DNA of 64,000 nucleotides, taken from SXVE01 sp036388895 (GTDB lineage Bacteria > Acidobacteriota > Blastocatellia > Pyrinomonadales > Pyrinomonadaceae). The notes beneath the pieces were generated by a model that did no database searches, had not been told where the DNA came from, and worked only from the letters and a program-made list of their open reading frames with translations. The translations under genes were made by a program, and so were the position numbers. Position 1 is the first letter of the stretch. Every line of letters begins with the position of its first letter. The stretch is taken from positions 60,941-124,940 of the forward strand of contig DASVQY010000056.1 in the NCBI GenBank assembly GCA_036388895.1, given 5' to 3'. Positions 63,042 to 64,000 of the stretch are shown here, in pieces.

Positions 63042-63069
63042 AAAGCCTATCCGGGATAGGATAGGCTTT
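63042..63069 (-). terminator. Terminator behind the second TonB-dependent receptor
   Basis: Perfect 11-bp stem AAAGCCTATCC (63042-63052) with GGATAGGCTTT (63059-63069), 6-base loop, followed on the minus strand by a run of T. It lies 27 bp after the receptor stop at 63096. Confidence 0.9.
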
Positions 63070-63095
63070 CAAGTTTTCTTCGGAAATATCTGTTC

Positions 63096-64000
63096 TTAGA
63101 ACAGGAAACGGAAACCGAAGCGAATTGTTCGAGGTTCTTGACGAACGATTGGCTGCCCGAAAGCTATGTTTCGTGCCGCAGCCACGCCGCAAACAGGATT
63201 AGCCGCATTGCAGGGAGTAGATGTGGTTGGATCGAAAGCAGCTTCTGCCGTCTGATATTGATTCAACACGCCGTTGCTGGTTAAGTAATTTGCAGCGCAA
63301 ACAAAGTTGCTTCCACAATTATTAACGGAACCGATGCCGAGACCAAAGGAGCCGCTATGCAGGTTTTGGTTGATGGCAACCACGTTGTTTTCATTCAAGA
63401 CATTGAGAACATTGAAATCAAACGCCATTGCAAACCTTTCATCGCGTCCGAATTTATAGCGGTGCGTGAAGTTAAGGTCTGTTTGCGTAAATTTCTCAGT
63501 GCGTCCCAAGTCTCCGCGTTGCGTTTGCGGAATCGGAATTCCGAAAACGGAGACAAAAGTTGTCATCGGAGTACCGGATTGAGCGGTGGTAAAGAACGAA
63601 ACATCCGTGCTGTTTGCCTTGCTTGCCCACCAATCAAATGTGTAAGTACCCGAAGCCTTAAAGACGTGTGTACGATCAAGCGGAAGAATTCCGACGGCTT
63701 CTTGTCCGCTGGCGGTGAATCCGACCTGCGGAAGGTCAAAGTCGCGGTTTACGTTCGGAGTCGTACGCCCGACGCCAGTCGCGTTGGTCGCTTCGTCGGG
63801 GCTTGCAAGACCCGAGTAGTTACCCCACAAACGGCTCAAAGTGTAATTGAAATTGAAGTTGAAGTTTCTAACGTAACGCGAATCCAATTCAAGCTGCAAG
63901 GCTTTGTAATTGCGTTCCGCTTTGGGGATTTGCTGATAGCCTAATTGTTGGTAAAGCTCGGCAGCCAATCCTGATCCCGGGTTGCCGATGATATAGGCTT
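63096..64000 (-). CDS. TonB-dependent receptor, Oar-like (5' end outside window)
   Basis: The C-terminal approximately 300 residues of a beta-barrel continuing past the window edge (upstream codons read AYIIGNPGSG before GLAAEL). Barrel strands alternate hydrophobic and polar residues (NFNFNFNYTLSRLWGNYSGLA-type, RTHVFKASGTYTFDWW, FTQTDLNFTHRYKFG, AMAFDFNVLNVLNENN) and the end RFGFRFLF has the terminal Phe for BAM insertion. The C-terminal insert with Cys (NNCGSNFVC, STPCNAANPVCG) is a usual Oar-type loop. Same family as 12106-15921 but a different ligand class is likely. Confidence 0.85.
   Translation of the reverse strand, partial: AYIIGNPGSGLAAELYQQLGYQQIPKAERNYKALQLELDSRYVRNFNFNFNYTLSRLWGNYSGLASPDEATNATGVGRTTPNVNRDFDLPQVGFTASGQEAVGILPLDRTHVFKASGTYTFDWWASKANSTDVSFFTTAQSGTPMTTFVSVFGIPIPQTQRGDLGRTEKFTQTDLNFTHRYKFGRDERFAMAFDFNVLNVLNENNVVAINQNLHSGSFGLGIGSVNNCGSNFVCAANYLTSNGVLNQYQTAEAAFDPTTSTPCNAANPVCGVAAARNIAFGQPIVRQEPRTIRFGFRFLF

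Overview
The window looks like a chromosomal segment of an Acidobacteriota bacterium, most likely class Blastocatellia. This is inferred from the large Oar-type TonB-dependent receptors with an N-terminal carboxypeptidase-regulatory domain (12106-15921 and the partial one at 63096-64000), the many secreted hydrolases and peptidases, and a moderate base composition with GC-rich third codon positions. No rRNA, tRNA, CRISPR array, insertion sequence or prophage was recognised.

Region 1 (1-29645) is a large amino-sugar/glycan utilisation locus. A minus-strand operon runs GntR regulator -> GH38 mannosidase-like enzyme -> family-10-like glycosyl hydrolase -> DUF4127 protein. Divergently, a plus-strand run carries a sugar ABC binding lipoprotein and permease (no ATPase), a GH20 hexosaminidase, a TonB-dependent receptor, an ion-transporter-type permease, a secreted unknown, a second family-10-like hydrolase, two NagZ-like GH3 enzymes, a hydantoinase/oxoprolinase-family protein, an FAD oxidoreductase, a small ImmA/IrrE-type metallopeptidase, a BadF-type sugar kinase and NanE. 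Two near-palindromic 16-bp sites matching the NagR/DasR operator type sit just downstream of sigma-70-like promoters (7657-7672 and 9876-9891), with a weaker one before the regulator. This suggests N-acetylglucosamine-type control of uptake and degradation of GlcNAc/mannose/ManNAc-containing or cell-wall-derived glycans.

Region 2 (29671-47242) is mostly on the minus strand: an SGNH hydrolase, a GH1-like enzyme, M28 and paired M16 peptidases, secreted unknowns, RecQ, a CPBP protease, a UDP-sugar epimerase, UDP-glucose dehydrogenase and two paralogous secreted FecR-like proteins. Two plus-strand genes (a methyltransferase and an M15 peptidase) interrupt it. Region 3 (47714-51582) is a complete xylose/ribose-type ABC transporter. 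Region 4 (52488-59053) is the rimP-nusA-infB-rbfA-nrnA translation/transcription operon. Region 5 (59100-64000, minus) has tandem small zinc-ribbon proteins, a membrane protein, a TPR lipid/secretory protein, a LytTR response regulator, a remnant of a type I restriction-modification gene and the 3' end of a second TonB-dependent receptor.

The most unusual signal is a family of 7-bp tandem arrays, each with its own unit sequence. They fill the short gaps between co-oriented genes, often as an inverted pair (4-5 units per arm), and run from the stop codon of one gene to within a few bases of the next start, replacing the Shine-Dalgarno region. Several are translated into the N-termini of the downstream proteins. 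They resemble the heptanucleotide STRR repeats known from cyanobacteria.
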